This document shows, piece by piece, positions 1 through 9,192 of a DNA stretch of 64,000 nucleotides; within the stretch, counting starts at the first letter, position 1; every line of letters starts with the position of its first letter. The stretch comes from Thauera terpenica 58Eu (lineage in GTDB: Bacteria; Pseudomonadota; Gammaproteobacteria; Burkholderiales; Rhodocyclaceae): the NCBI RefSeq assembly GCF_000443165.1, contig NZ_ATJV01000035.1, positions 39,605 through 103,604 of the forward strand. Direction: 5' to 3'. The notes under the pieces were generated by a model. The model was given only the letters and a program-made list of their open reading frames with translations. It was not told where the DNA came from and ran no database searches. The position numbers were made by a program, and so were the translations under genes.

Positions 1-1352
1 TGATGGCGATAGAACTGGGAGATGTTGTGAAACAGTTCGACCGCCGTTTCCGGCGCATGGAATACCGGGATACCTGCCTGCTCGAGCACGGCACGCCCCT
101 GCGCAACCTGGCCGCCCCCCATCCAGCAGCAGCAGATGCTCAGGCTCACGCTGCGCGACACCTCGACCACCGCGCGCGCGATCTCGACCGGATCCGTCAT
201 CGCATGCGGCGACAGAATCACCAGCACATTGTGGATCTCAGGGTCATCGGCAAAGGCGACGATCGCATCACGGTAGCGCTGGGCCGGCGCATCGCCACCG
301 AGATCGAGCGGGTTACCGCCCCCTCCCTCGCCGATCTTGAGCTTCGCCAGTGCAGCCCGCGTGGGCGCAGACACGCCGACCAGGGGGGTGCTCAGGTCGC
401 CCGCACGATCGGCGGCGATGGCACCCGGGCCGGCGCCGTTGGTGATGATGGCGAGCGCCTCCAGGCGCGGCCGAAAGCCCGATGCGAACGCACGCGCGGC
501 GAAGAACAACTGGCCGATATTCTGCACGCGTACAACACCGGCCCGGCGCATCGCCGCGTCGAACACGGCGTCCGCCAGGGAGGCCTCACCCACGCTGGCC
601 TCGCCGCGCACGCCGTGCTGCTCGTGACGGCCGGTCTTGAACAGGATGATGGGTTTGATGCGCGCCGCGGACCGCAAGGCGCTCATGAAGCGGCGCGCGT
701 TGCGCACATGATCGACATGCAGCAGGATGTATCGGGTGCGCTCGTCATGGGCGAGGTAATCGAGCGTCTCGCCGAAATCCACATCGATCGCAGTGCTCAG
801 CGAGATCACCGACGAGAAGCCGATCTGGTGCGTTGCCGCCCAGTCCAGCACCACCGAACACATTGCCCCCGACTGTGTCACCAGCGCCAGCTCGCCGCTC
901 GCCACCGCGATGCGGCTCAGCGCCGCGTACAGTCCGGCCTGCGGGCGCAGGATGCCAAGGCTGCCTGGCCCGAGCAGGCGCACGCGGGCAGCGCGCGCGG
1001 TATCGAGCACGCGCTGCTCAAGCGCTCTGTCGCCGCGTTCAAGCGCGGTCACCAGCACGGCATTGCTCACCCCGGCGCGACCGCACTGTTCGACCACCGC
1101 GTGCAAGGTGCGCGCCGGCGTGGCGATGATGGCGAGATCGACGCGAGCGCCGATCTCTTCCACCGTGCGATGGCATTTCCTGCCCATCACGGTCTCGTGC
1201 TTCGGATTGACCGCATGCAGCGCACCGCGAAATCCGCCATCGACCAGGTTGCTGAAAATGACGCAGCCCACCGATTGAGCCACCTCGGAGGCGCCGATCA
1301 CGGCCACCGAAGTCGGCTCGAACATCGAACTGAGGTAATGAGTGTTGCGCAT
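1..1352 (-). CDS. PatZ/Pka-type protein lysine acetyltransferase, N-terminal NDP-forming acyl-CoA synthetase-like part (runs off the left edge)
   Basis: 450 codons are open from an ATG at 1352 to the window edge with no stop, so the C-terminus is missing. The protein starts MRNTHYLSSMFEPTSVAVIGAS, with the CoA-binding Rossmann motif VIGAS, followed by a succinyl-CoA ligase-like domain. The segment TLDYLAHDERTRYILLH...ARRFMSALRSAARIKPIILFKTGR matches the style of E. coli PatZ closely. Where active NDP-forming ligases carry the phosphorylated histidine (SHTGA context), this protein reads SVGEASLADAVFDAA, so that histidine is absent, as in PatZ. A GNAT acetyltransferase domain is therefore expected beyond the window but is not seen. 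AAGGCGG lies just upstream of the start. The gene is separated from the paa operon by a terminator and has its own promoter. A plausible role is acetylating AMP-forming acyl-CoA ligases such as the nearby PaaK (inference). Confidence 0.75.
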   Translation of the reverse strand, partial: MRNTHYLSSMFEPTSVAVIGASEVAQSVGCVIFSNLVDGGFRGALHAVNPKHETVMGRKCHRTVEEIGARVDLAIIATPARTLHAVVEQCGRAGVSNAVLVTALERGDRALEQRVLDTARAARVRLLGPGSLGILRPQAGLYAALSRIAVASGELALVTQSGAMCSVVLDWAATHQIGFSSVISLSTAIDVDFGETLDYLAHDERTRYILLHVDHVRNARRFMSALRSAARIKPIILFKTGRHEQHGVRGEASVGEASLADAVFDAAMRRAGVVRVQNIGQLFFAARAFASGFRPRLEALAIITNGAGPGAIAADRAGDLSTPLVGVSAPTRAALAKLKIGEGGGGNPLDLGGDAPAQRYRDAIVAFADDPEIHNVLVILSPHAMTDPVEIARAVVEVSRSVSLSICCCWMGGGQVAQGRAVLEQAGIPVFHAPETAVELFHNISQFYRH

Positions 1353-1385
1353 GGCCGCCTTCGACGATCGTGGGTGAACTCCAGC

Positions 1386-1427
1386 AGTCTAGGCAGGGAG
1401 CAAGCGCTGTTCGTTGATCTGTATCAG
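1386..1427 (-). promoter_or_regulatory. FNR/Anr-type class II promoter of the PatZ-like gene
   Basis: On the minus strand CTGATACAGATCAA (1427-1414) matches the FNR consensus TTGATN4ATCAA at 9 of 10 positions. A -10-like TAGACT occupies 1391-1386, which puts +1 near 1379. The centre of the box is then at -41.5, the canonical class II activator distance. The start codon lies 27 bases further downstream. The match and geometry are seen directly; control by an FNR-family regulator is inference. Confidence 0.5.
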
Positions 1428-1453
1428 CACCCTGCCCGCCTTCGCAAACAAGC

Positions 1454-1478
1454 AAAAAAACGGCCACTGAAGTGGCCG
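1454..1478 (-). terminator. Rho-independent terminator of the paa operon
   Basis: On the minus strand CGGCCACTTCAGTGGCCG forms a 7-bp GC-rich stem with a 4-base loop and is followed at once by seven T residues. It lies about 40 bases after the paaE stop and before the promoter of the PatZ-like gene, separating the two transcription units. Confidence 0.85.
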
Positions 1479-1519
1479 CAGATGACACTGGCAGGGATTA
1501 CCCCCCTTGCAAACGTGCT

Positions 1520-2626
1520 TCAGCGCTCGTCGAAACTCACCCTGAGCTGCTTGCTGGTCGCGCGCGCCTGACAGCTCAACACAAAGCCCTGCTCGATTTC
1601 GTCGGCTTCGAGGGTAAAGTTCTTGTCCATCACCACCTCACCGTCGAGCACCTTGGCACGACAGGTGCAGCACACCCCCGCCTTGCACGAGAACGGCAGA
1701 TCAAGGCCGGCATTGAGCGCGGCGTCGAGGATGTGCTCATCGGGGCCGATCGCAAGCTCGTGCTCCTTGCCGTCCAGAAGCAAGGTCATGGTGATGTCCT
1801 TGGCGGCGTTGGCCGACGCCTCGGCCGCACTCGCGACCCCGACACACATGGCGCCGGTGACGCCGGTGGGCAGATTGGCGGTGAAGCGCTCGCTATAGAT
1901 GCGATCAGCCGGAACACCGGCCTGCACCAGCGCAGCCTCGGTAGCCGTGATCATCTCGTCCGGGCCACAGACGAAGACTTCGTCCATGCTGCCTACCGGC
2001 AGCAGGGCGCTGATGAGCTGGCGTACCTTGTCGCCATCGATACGACCTTCGAGCAGGTCCACTTCCTGCGCCTGACGCGACAAGATGTGAATCATGGTCA
2101 GACGGTCGCGAAAACGATCCTTCAGATCCTGCAGCGCTTCGTTGAACATCACGGTAGACCAGCGACGATTACCGTAGATCAAGGTGAATTTCGACTCAGG
2201 CTGCTCCTCCAGCGTGCTCGCCACGATCGACAGCAAGGGCGTGATGCCCGAGCCGGCAGCAAAACCCACGCGATGAATGGCGCGCTTCTTCTTGACCACG
2301 AAGCGCCCGTCCGGCGGCATGACCTGAAGTGCGTCGCCAACCTTGATCGCCTGTGCCGCCCAATTCGAGAACACGCCGCCTTCGACCGGACGGATGCCGA
2401 TCTCGAGCTCGCCGTCGCGCGCAAGCCGGCTGCGGGGACTGCTGATGGAGTAGGTGCGGCGCACGTCCTGGCCATCGATGGTGGCGCGCAGGGTGAGGAA
2501 CTGACCCGGCTCAAATGTGAAACGCGCTCGATCGGACTCGGGGATGGCGAAGGTGATGGCTACCGCCCCGGCCGCCTCCGGGCTCACGCGCTTGACGGAG
2601 AGTGCTTGAAAACGAGGTGCTGACAT
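1520..2626 (-). CDS. paaE: PaaE, reductase component of phenylacetyl-CoA 1,2-epoxidase
   Basis: 368 residues. PaaE passes electrons from NADPH through FAD and a [2Fe-2S] cluster to the di-iron site of PaaA. The N-terminal ferredoxin-reductase domain carries the FAD motif RRTYSISS near residue 75, followed by a nucleotide-binding domain (GSGITPLLSI, VFVCGPDEMI). The C-terminal plant-type ferredoxin has cysteines at about 314, 319, 322 and 352 (CKAGVCCTC...LSC). It is the last gene of the paa operon, 18 bases after paaD, and a terminator follows. Length and domain order fit the family. Confidence 0.95.
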   Translation of the reverse strand: MSAPRFQALSVKRVSPEAAGAVAITFAIPESDRARFTFEPGQFLTLRATIDGQDVRRTYSISSPRSRLARDGELEIGIRPVEGGVFSNWAAQAIKVGDALQVMPPDGRFVVKKKRAIHRVGFAAGSGITPLLSIVASTLEEQPESKFTLIYGNRRWSTVMFNEALQDLKDRFRDRLTMIHILSRQAQEVDLLEGRIDGDKVRQLISALLPVGSMDEVFVCGPDEMITATEAALVQAGVPADRIYSERFTANLPTGVTGAMCVGVASAAEASANAAKDITMTLLLDGKEHELAIGPDEHILDAALNAGLDLPFSCKAGVCCTCRAKVLDGEVVMDKNFTLEADEIEQGFVLSCQARATSKQLRVSFDER

Positions 2627-2644
2627 GTCGTTTGGCTCCGGCCC

Positions 2645-3139
2645 TCAATAGGGCTTGAAGTAGTCGAAGGGTTCCTGGCAGTCGAGGCAACGGTAAAGCG
2701 CCTTGCACGCGGTGGAACCGAACTGGGATGTGACGACCGTATGCGTCGAGCCACACTGCGGGCAGGCCACGGGCTCGGGCTTGCGCTTTACGAACTGCAC
2801 CACGCTGACGCCCTTGGGCAGGGTGTGCGGCGGCGCGATGCCGTACTGGCGCAGCTTTTCCTTGGCCTCGTCGGTCATCCAGTCGGTGGTCCAGGCCGGC
2901 GCGAGCTGGGTCAGCACCCGCGCTGCGATGCCGGCCTGTTCCAGGCTTGCACGTACGTCGTCTTCGATCTGACCCATCGCTGGACAACCGCTGTAGGTCG
3001 GCGTGATGACAACCTCGATCTCATCGGCGCCCTCGCGCACATCGCGCAGGATGCCCAACTCGCGCAGGGTCACCACCGGGATCTCGGGGTCGGTCAGGTG
3101 CTCCAGAATGGCCCAGACCTTATCGACTGTGCTGCTCAT
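2645..3139 (-). CDS. paaD: PaaD, MIP18-family Fe-S/di-iron assembly protein of the epoxidase complex
   Basis: 164 residues. The N-terminal two thirds is a MIP18/DUF59 domain (VWAILEHLTDPEIPVVTLRELGI...VVITPTYSGCPAM). The C-terminus has a zinc-ribbon-like pair of cysteine motifs (CPQCGS near 136 and CLDC near 154). PaaD is needed for epoxidase activity in vivo and is thought to help metal-centre maturation rather than catalysis (family knowledge). It sits in the conserved paaABCDE order, 11 bases downstream of paaC. Confidence 0.93.
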   Translation of the reverse strand: MSSTVDKVWAILEHLTDPEIPVVTLRELGILRDVREGADEIEVVITPTYSGCPAMGQIEDDVRASLEQAGIAARVLTQLAPAWTTDWMTDEAKEKLRQYGIAPPHTLPKGVSVVQFVKRKPEPVACPQCGSTHTVVTSQFGSTACKALYRCLDCQEPFDYFKPY

Positions 3140-3150
3140 GACGATTCGCC

Positions 3151-3933
3151 TTACCAGCTAGCGTTGGGGTGTGCGCGGGCCAGCCCTTGCATCTCCCCGA
3201 GCAGGAAGCTCAAGTGCTCGGAGTGCAAGCCGACCTTGCCCTCGGTGATGTAGCCCTGGAAATCGGGACGCGTCAGCGTCGCCTCGGCCAGGGTCTCGTT
3301 CACCAGAGCGTCCCAGTCCGCGCGCAAGGCAGGCACATCCACACCCACTCCCGCTGCCACCGCGGCGCGCTCGGCCTCACTGCTGGTCCAGAACTCCTCG
3401 GTGTAGGGCAGCAGATGGTTCACCGCCGCCTGCGCACGCGCATGCGACTCTTCAGTGCCGTCCCCCAGGCGGATCAGCCAGTCACGTGCATGGTGCAAGT
3501 GGTAGCTGGTCTCCTTCAGCGACTTCGCTGCGATCGCCGCCAGGGTCTCGTCGGACGAGCTCTGCAGCTTGTCCCACACCATGACCATCAGCGCCGAGTA
3601 CAAGAAATTGCGCACGATGGTGGTCGCGTAGTCGCGGTCGGCAGCCGCATAGCCGACCAAGGGCCCACGGTGAGGCAGCTCCAGCAAGGTGTAGTTGCGA
3701 AACTCGTGCGGCTCACGAAAATACGCGAGCTTGTCCTCGCTGGCATCGCCCCCGATCACGGCGGCGGCATGCTGGTACAGCAGGCGTGCCTGGCCGATGT
3801 GGTCGAGGCTGACATTGGCCAGCGCCAGGTCCTCTTCCAGAACCGGACCATGCCCACACCACTCGGCATTGCGCTGACCCAGCACGACCGCGTTGTCGGC
3901 CAGATGGAGCAGGTAATCGTTCAGCGTGCTCAT
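3151..3933 (-). CDS. paaC: PaaC, structural subunit of phenylacetyl-CoA 1,2-epoxidase
   Basis: 260 residues, starting [21 protein letters not shown]. PaaC is a ferritin-like paralogue of PaaA that pairs with it in the epoxidase but lacks the full di-iron ligand set, and serves a structural role (family knowledge). Recognisable segments are EWCGHGPVLEEDLALANVSLDHIGQ and SYHLHHARDWLIRLGDGT. Its ATG overlaps the paaB stop by one base (TAATG), implying translational coupling. Confidence 0.95.
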   Translation of the reverse strand: MSTLNDYLLHLADNAVVLGQRNAEWCGHGPVLEEDLALANVSLDHIGQARLLYQHAAAVIGGDASEDKLAYFREPHEFRNYTLLELPHRGPLVGYAAADRDYATTIVRNFLYSALMVMVWDKLQSSSDETLAAIAAKSLKETSYHLHHARDWLIRLGDGTEESHARAQAAVNHLLPYTEEFWTSSEAERAAVAAGVGVDVPALRADWDALVNETLAEATLTRPDFQGYITEGKVGLHSEHLSFLLGEMQGLARAHPNASW

Positions 3934-4232
3934 TACATGTGCCCCACTTCTTCAGGAATTTCGTAGAAGGTCGGGTGACGATAGATCTTGTCGGCGGCCG
4001 GATCGAAGAACTCGCCCTTCTCGTCCGGGTTGCTCGCGGTGATGGCCGACGAGGGCAGCACCCAGATGCTGACGCCTTCCTGGCGCCGGGTGTAGACGTC
4101 ACGCGCCATGTGCAGCGCCTGGCCCGCGTCGGCGGCGTGCAGGCTGCCACAGTGCTTGTGCTCCAGGCCTTGCTTGCTGCGAACGAAGACTTCCCAGAGG
4201 GGCCAATCCTTCAGTGCGGGTTTGGTGGTCAT
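3933..4232 (-). CDS. paaB: PaaB, small subunit of phenylacetyl-CoA 1,2-epoxidase
   Basis: 99 residues, starting [18 protein letters not shown]. The frame is open further upstream, but the start at 4232 gives the usual PaaB length and makes an ATGA overlap with the paaA stop. The PaaB fold is recognisable from [21 protein letters not shown] and the terminal EIPEEVGHM. PaaB is required for PaaABCE assembly and has no known catalytic residues. Confidence 0.95.
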   Translation of the reverse strand: MTTKPALKDWPLWEVFVRSKQGLEHKHCGSLHAADAGQALHMARDVYTRRQEGVSIWVLPSSAITASNPDEKGEFFDPAADKIYRHPTFYEIPEEVGHM

Positions 4233-5236
4233 GCTGCCTCCTTGATGGCGCGTTCTTGCTGCTTGTGGGCATAGGCCAGGGCTGCGTCGCGCACCCACTG
4301 ACCATCGTTGTGTGCCTTGACGCGAGTGGCCAGGCGCTCCTTGTTGCACGGGCCGTTGCCCGCTACGGTGTTCCAGAACTCGTCCCAGTCGATCTGGCCA
4401 TAGTCGTAATGACCGCGTGCCTCGTTCCACTTCAGGTCGGGGTCGGGCAGGGTCACGCCCAGCACCTTCGCTTGCGGCACGGTGGCGTCGATGAACTTCT
4501 GGCGCAGGTCATCGTTGCTGATGCGCTTGATCCCCCAGCGCATGCCCTGCGCACTGTGCGGGCTGTCGGCATCAGGCGGGCCGAACATGGCCAGGCACTT
4601 CCACCAGTAACGATTGACCGCGTCCTGCACCATCGCCTTTTGCTCTTCCGTGCCCTTCATCATCACCAACAGTGCTTCGTAGCCCTGACGCTGATGGAAG
4701 GACTCCTCCTTGCACACACGGATCATGGCGCGCGCATAGGGGCCGTAGGAACAGCGGCACAGCGGCACCTGGTTCATGATCGCCGCGCCATCGACCAGCC
4801 AGCCGATCACACCGACATCGGCCCAGTTCAGGGTCGGGTAATTGAAGATGGAGCTGTACTTGGCCTTGCCCGAATGCAGCCCCTCGAGCATTTCGTCGCG
4901 CCCCGTGCCCAGCGTCTCGGCTGCGGAATACAGGTAAAGACCGTGGCCGCCTTCATCCTGCACCTTGGCGATCAGGATCGCCTTGCGCTTCAGACTGGGC
5001 GCACGGGAGATCCAGTTACCTTCGGGCAGCATGCCGACAATCTCGCTGTGCGCGTGCTGGCTGATCTGTCGCACCAGGGTCTTGCGATAGGCCGCTGGCA
5101 TCCAGTCCTGCGGCTCGATACGACCATCCGCCGCGATGCGCGCCTCGAAGGCGGCCTCTTGCTCACTCATGGCATCCGGCACGGCCGTCGGCTTCTTCGC
5201 GGCCCCGTCCGGAATATCCATTGATTGCGTATACAT
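4229..5236 (-). CDS. paaA: PaaA, catalytic di-iron subunit of phenylacetyl-CoA 1,2-epoxidase
   Basis: 335 residues from [10 protein letters not shown], chosen because GGAGGAGAG lies 8 bases upstream; the frame is open 22 codons further. PaaA inserts one oxygen atom of O2 into the phenylacetyl-CoA ring. Expected iron ligands are all present by position: E65 (HAHSEIVGM), E95 and H98 (DEGGH), D149 (WLVDG), E178 and H181 (EESFH). A 100-base gap separates it from the hydratase gene upstream, with a CCCGG-N6-CCGGG inverted repeat at 5258-5273 but no clear promoter. It begins the paaABCDE block. Confidence 0.97.
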   Translation of the reverse strand: MYTQSMDIPDGAAKKPTAVPDAMSEQEAAFEARIAADGRIEPQDWMPAAYRKTLVRQISQHAHSEIVGMLPEGNWISRAPSLKRKAILIAKVQDEGGHGLYLYSAAETLGTGRDEMLEGLHSGKAKYSSIFNYPTLNWADVGVIGWLVDGAAIMNQVPLCRCSYGPYARAMIRVCKEESFHQRQGYEALLVMMKGTEEQKAMVQDAVNRYWWKCLAMFGPPDADSPHSAQGMRWGIKRISNDDLRQKFIDATVPQAKVLGVTLPDPDLKWNEARGHYDYGQIDWDEFWNTVAGNGPCNKERLATRVKAHNDGQWVRDAALAYAHKQQERAIKEAA

Positions 5237-5336
5237 ATGCTCTCTCCTCCAAATACCCACCCGGCGGATACCGGGGCGGGGACACAAGTTTCGACTCAGC
5301 AAGCAAACCGCCGTTCGCGTTTCGCGCTGCCGAGCT

Positions 5337-6122
5337 TCAGGTCTGCCAGGCAGCTGGGCGCTTGTGCAGAAAGGCGGTGATGCCTTCTCTGGCCTCGGCG
5401 CCTGCGCGCTGGCGCGCGATGCGCAGCGCGGTTTCCTCTCCCACCGCGGCGTCGATCTGCCGCCCGCTGATGGCCGCGATCAACTCCTTTGCCGCTTGCT
5501 GGGCGAGGGGGCCTCCTGTCAGCAGGGACTGCACCAGCTTCGCCACACCGGCATCGAGCTCATCGAGCGTCACCAGCTCACTCACCAGGCCAATGGCCTT
5601 GGCCTCGGCGGCAGAAAACTTCTCCGCGGTCTGGAAATAGCGCAAGGCGTGGCGCGGGCCAATGGCGCGCAGCACGTAGGGGCTGATCACCGCGGGGATG
5701 ATCCCGAACTTCACCTCCGAGGTGGAGAACTGTGCGTTGTCCGCCGCCACCACCATGTCGCACGCCGCCGCCAGACCGGTGCCGCCGCCCAGCGCAGCGC
5801 CCTGCACACGGGCGATCGTGGGCTTGGGCAAGCCCGACAGCGCCTGCAACATGGCAGCGAACTTGCGCGCATCGGCCAGGTTCTCGGCCTCAGTGCAAGC
5901 CGAGGCACGTTGCATCCAGTTGAGGTCGGCGCCGGCCGAGAAGTGGCGACCCCGGCCCGCAAGCACCACCACCCGCACGCCCGCATCGTCTTCGAGCGCG
6001 CCGCAGGCGGCGGCCAGATCGTCGATCAGCTGCTCGTTGAAGGCGTTGAACACCTCCGGTCGATTCATCCACACCGTGGCGACCGCGCCCTGGCGTTCGA
6101 TGTCGAGGGTTTCGTAGCTCAT
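5337..6122 (-). CDS. Enoyl-CoA hydratase/isomerase, probable PaaF-role 2,3-dehydroadipyl-CoA hydratase
   Basis: 261 residues of crotonase fold. The oxyanion-hole segments are [11 protein letters not shown] near 60-70 and [15 protein letters not shown] near 105-120. The acid in [15 protein letters not shown] is kept, but the other glutamate of classical hydratases (GGxxE) is glycine, a pattern shared with LiuC/AtuE methylglutaconyl-CoA hydratases. By position in the operon it most likely hydrates 2,3-dehydroadipyl-CoA (PaaF role). Sequence style alone would equally allow a LiuC-like hydratase, so no symbol is given. Confidence 0.8.
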   Translation of the reverse strand: MSYETLDIERQGAVATVWMNRPEVFNAFNEQLIDDLAAACGALEDDAGVRVVVLAGRGRHFSAGADLNWMQRASACTEAENLADARKFAAMLQALSGLPKPTIARVQGAALGGGTGLAAACDMVVAADNAQFSTSEVKFGIIPAVISPYVLRAIGPRHALRYFQTAEKFSAAEAKAIGLVSELVTLDELDAGVAKLVQSLLTGGPLAQQAAKELIAAISGRQIDAAVGEETALRIARQRAGAEAREGITAFLHKRPAAWQT

Positions 6123-6141
6123 GTCGATGTCTGCCTTTGTC

Positions 6142-7347
6142 TTACACGCGCTCGATGATCATGGCGATGCCCTGGCCCACCCCGATGCACATCGTGCACA
6201 GTGCGTAGCGACCATTGCGCCGCTGCAGCTCGTAGAGCGCAGTGGTGACCAGACGCGCGCCGCTCATGCCCAGCGGGTGGCCCATGGCGATGGCACCACC
6301 GTTCGGGTTCACGCGCGCCTCATCGTCGGCGAGACCCAGGTCGCGCAACACCGCCAGGCCCTGCGCGGCAAAAGCTTCGTTGAGCTCGATGACGTCCATC
6401 TGCTCCAGCCTCAGCCCAGCCTTGGCCAGCACCTTGCGCACTGCGGGAGCCGGGCCGAAGCCCATGATGCGCGGCGCCACTCCGGCGGTGGCCATCGCCA
6501 GCACACGGGCACGCGGGGTCAGACCATGGATGGCGGCGGCGCTTTGCGAAGCCAGCAACAGCGCACACGCGCCGTCATTGACACCGGAGGCGTTGCCCGC
6601 GGTGACGCTCAGCTCAGGGCCATTGACGCCCTTGAGCTTTGCCAGCATCTCCAGCGTGGTTTCGGGGCGCGGGTGCTCGTCAGTGTCGAACACCACGGGC
6701 TCGCCCTTCTTGCGCGGGATCTCCACCGGCACCAGCTCATCGGCAAAGCGACCGGCGGCGTGCGCGGCTGCCCAGCGCTGCTGCGAGCGCAACGCGAAGG
6801 CGTCCTGGTCGGCGCGCGAGACATTGAACTCGGCAGCGACGTTGTCCGCGGTCTGCGGCATCGAGTGCGTCTCGTAGAGCTTCTTGAGCTGCGGGTTGAT
6901 GAAGCGCCAGCCGATGGTGGTGTCGTAGATCGCAGCGCTGCGCGAGAACGCACTCTCGGCCTTGCCCATGACGAAGGGCGCACGCGACATGCTCTCCACT
7001 CCGCCGGCGATCATGAGCTCGGTTTCACCGGACTTGATCGAGCGCGCGGCAAGCCCGATGGCGTCCATGCCCGAACCGCACAGGCGGTTCAGCGTGGTGC
7101 CGGGCACCTCGATCGGCAGCCCGGCGAGCAGGCCGGACATGCGCGCCACGTTGCGGTTGTCCTCGCCGGCCTGATTGGCACAGCCGTAGATGATGTCTTC
7201 CACCGCCGCCCAATCGACCTGTGGATTGCGCGTCATCAAGGCCTTGAGCGGCACCGCGCCGAGATCGTCGGCACGCACCGTCGCCAGGGCACCGCCGTAG
7301 CGGCCAATGGGAGTACGGATGGCGTCACAAATGAAAGCTTCGGTCAT
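6142..7347 (-). CDS. paaJ: PaaJ/PcaF, beta-ketoadipyl-CoA thiolase
   Basis: 401 residues, the usual thiolase length. The nucleophile is C90 in LNRLCGSGMDA, the general base lies in GHPLGMSGAR, and the second active-site cysteine in CTMCIGVGQG. The enzyme cleaves 3-oxoadipyl-CoA to acetyl-CoA and succinyl-CoA. In E. coli PaaJ it also cleaves the dehydro analogue formed after ring opening. The start MTEAFICDAIRTPIGRYGG is typical. It lies 10 bases after paaK in the operon. Confidence 0.93.
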   Translation of the reverse strand: MTEAFICDAIRTPIGRYGGALATVRADDLGAVPLKALMTRNPQVDWAAVEDIIYGCANQAGEDNRNVARMSGLLAGLPIEVPGTTLNRLCGSGMDAIGLAARSIKSGETELMIAGGVESMSRAPFVMGKAESAFSRSAAIYDTTIGWRFINPQLKKLYETHSMPQTADNVAAEFNVSRADQDAFALRSQQRWAAAHAAGRFADELVPVEIPRKKGEPVVFDTDEHPRPETTLEMLAKLKGVNGPELSVTAGNASGVNDGACALLLASQSAAAIHGLTPRARVLAMATAGVAPRIMGFGPAPAVRKVLAKAGLRLEQMDVIELNEAFAAQGLAVLRDLGLADDEARVNPNGGAIAMGHPLGMSGARLVTTALYELQRRNGRYALCTMCIGVGQGIAMIIERV

Positions 7348-7357
7348 CGTCAGCTCC

Positions 7358-8683
<1,326 letters not shown>

Positions 8684-8724
8684 GGCTTTGTCCTCTCTCC
8701 TCTCTGTTTTTTTCGACTTGCCGA

Positions 8725-9192
8725 TCAGCGCTGGCCGGCAGCCAGGCCGGCGATGACTTCACCGGCAATGCGGTAGCTCTTGCCGCGGAACAGGGCAAGG
8801 TCCCTGCCTGCGCCATCACGCACGACGACGTCATAAACGCCAGTGCGTCCGGAGCGCGAGCGCTCGACGGCGATGGCCTGCAAGGTGTCACCTTCCTTGC
8901 CCGGCGCAACATAGTCGATGCTGCAGCCGGAGCCGACCGTATTGAGGTTGTAGGCGTTGCAGGCGTAGGCGAAGGCGGTGTCGGCGAGCGCGAAAATCAG
9001 CCCGCCATGGCAGATGTGATGGCCATTCACCATGTCGCTGCGCACCGGCATGCTCAAGCTCGCGCGCCCGGGGGCGACGCTGTCGATGCGCATGCCCAGC
9101 GCCTGGGCAGCGCGGTCTCGCGACCACATGGCCTCGGCCACCGCTTCGGCCAGCTCTTGGGCTGCCGCTGCGTCGACGGGCGTATCAGTCAT
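8725..9192 (-). CDS. paaI: PaaI, hydroxyphenylacetyl-CoA thioesterase
   Basis: 155 residues of single hot-dog fold. The ATG at 9192 (MTDTPVDA) is preferred because it overlaps the paaH stop by 8 bases; an alternative start lies 6 codons upstream. The active-site helix HGGLIFALADTAFAYACN contains the expected aspartate (D71). PaaI releases CoA from dead-end intermediates of the phenylacetyl-CoA pathway. Confidence 0.92.
   Translation of the reverse strand: MTDTPVDAAAAQELAEAVAEAMWSRDRAAQALGMRIDSVAPGRASLSMPVRSDMVNGHHICHGGLIFALADTAFAYACNAYNLNTVGSGCSIDYVAPGKEGDTLQAIAVERSRSGRTGVYDVVVRDGAGRDLALFRGKSYRIAGEVIAGLAAGQR

Noticed and set aside
3..1571. Plus-strand open frame of 522 codons
   Set aside because: It is antisense to the PatZ-like gene and the end of paaE, has no recognisable domain, and its Arg/His/Ala-rich composition is typical of a shadow frame in GC-rich DNA.
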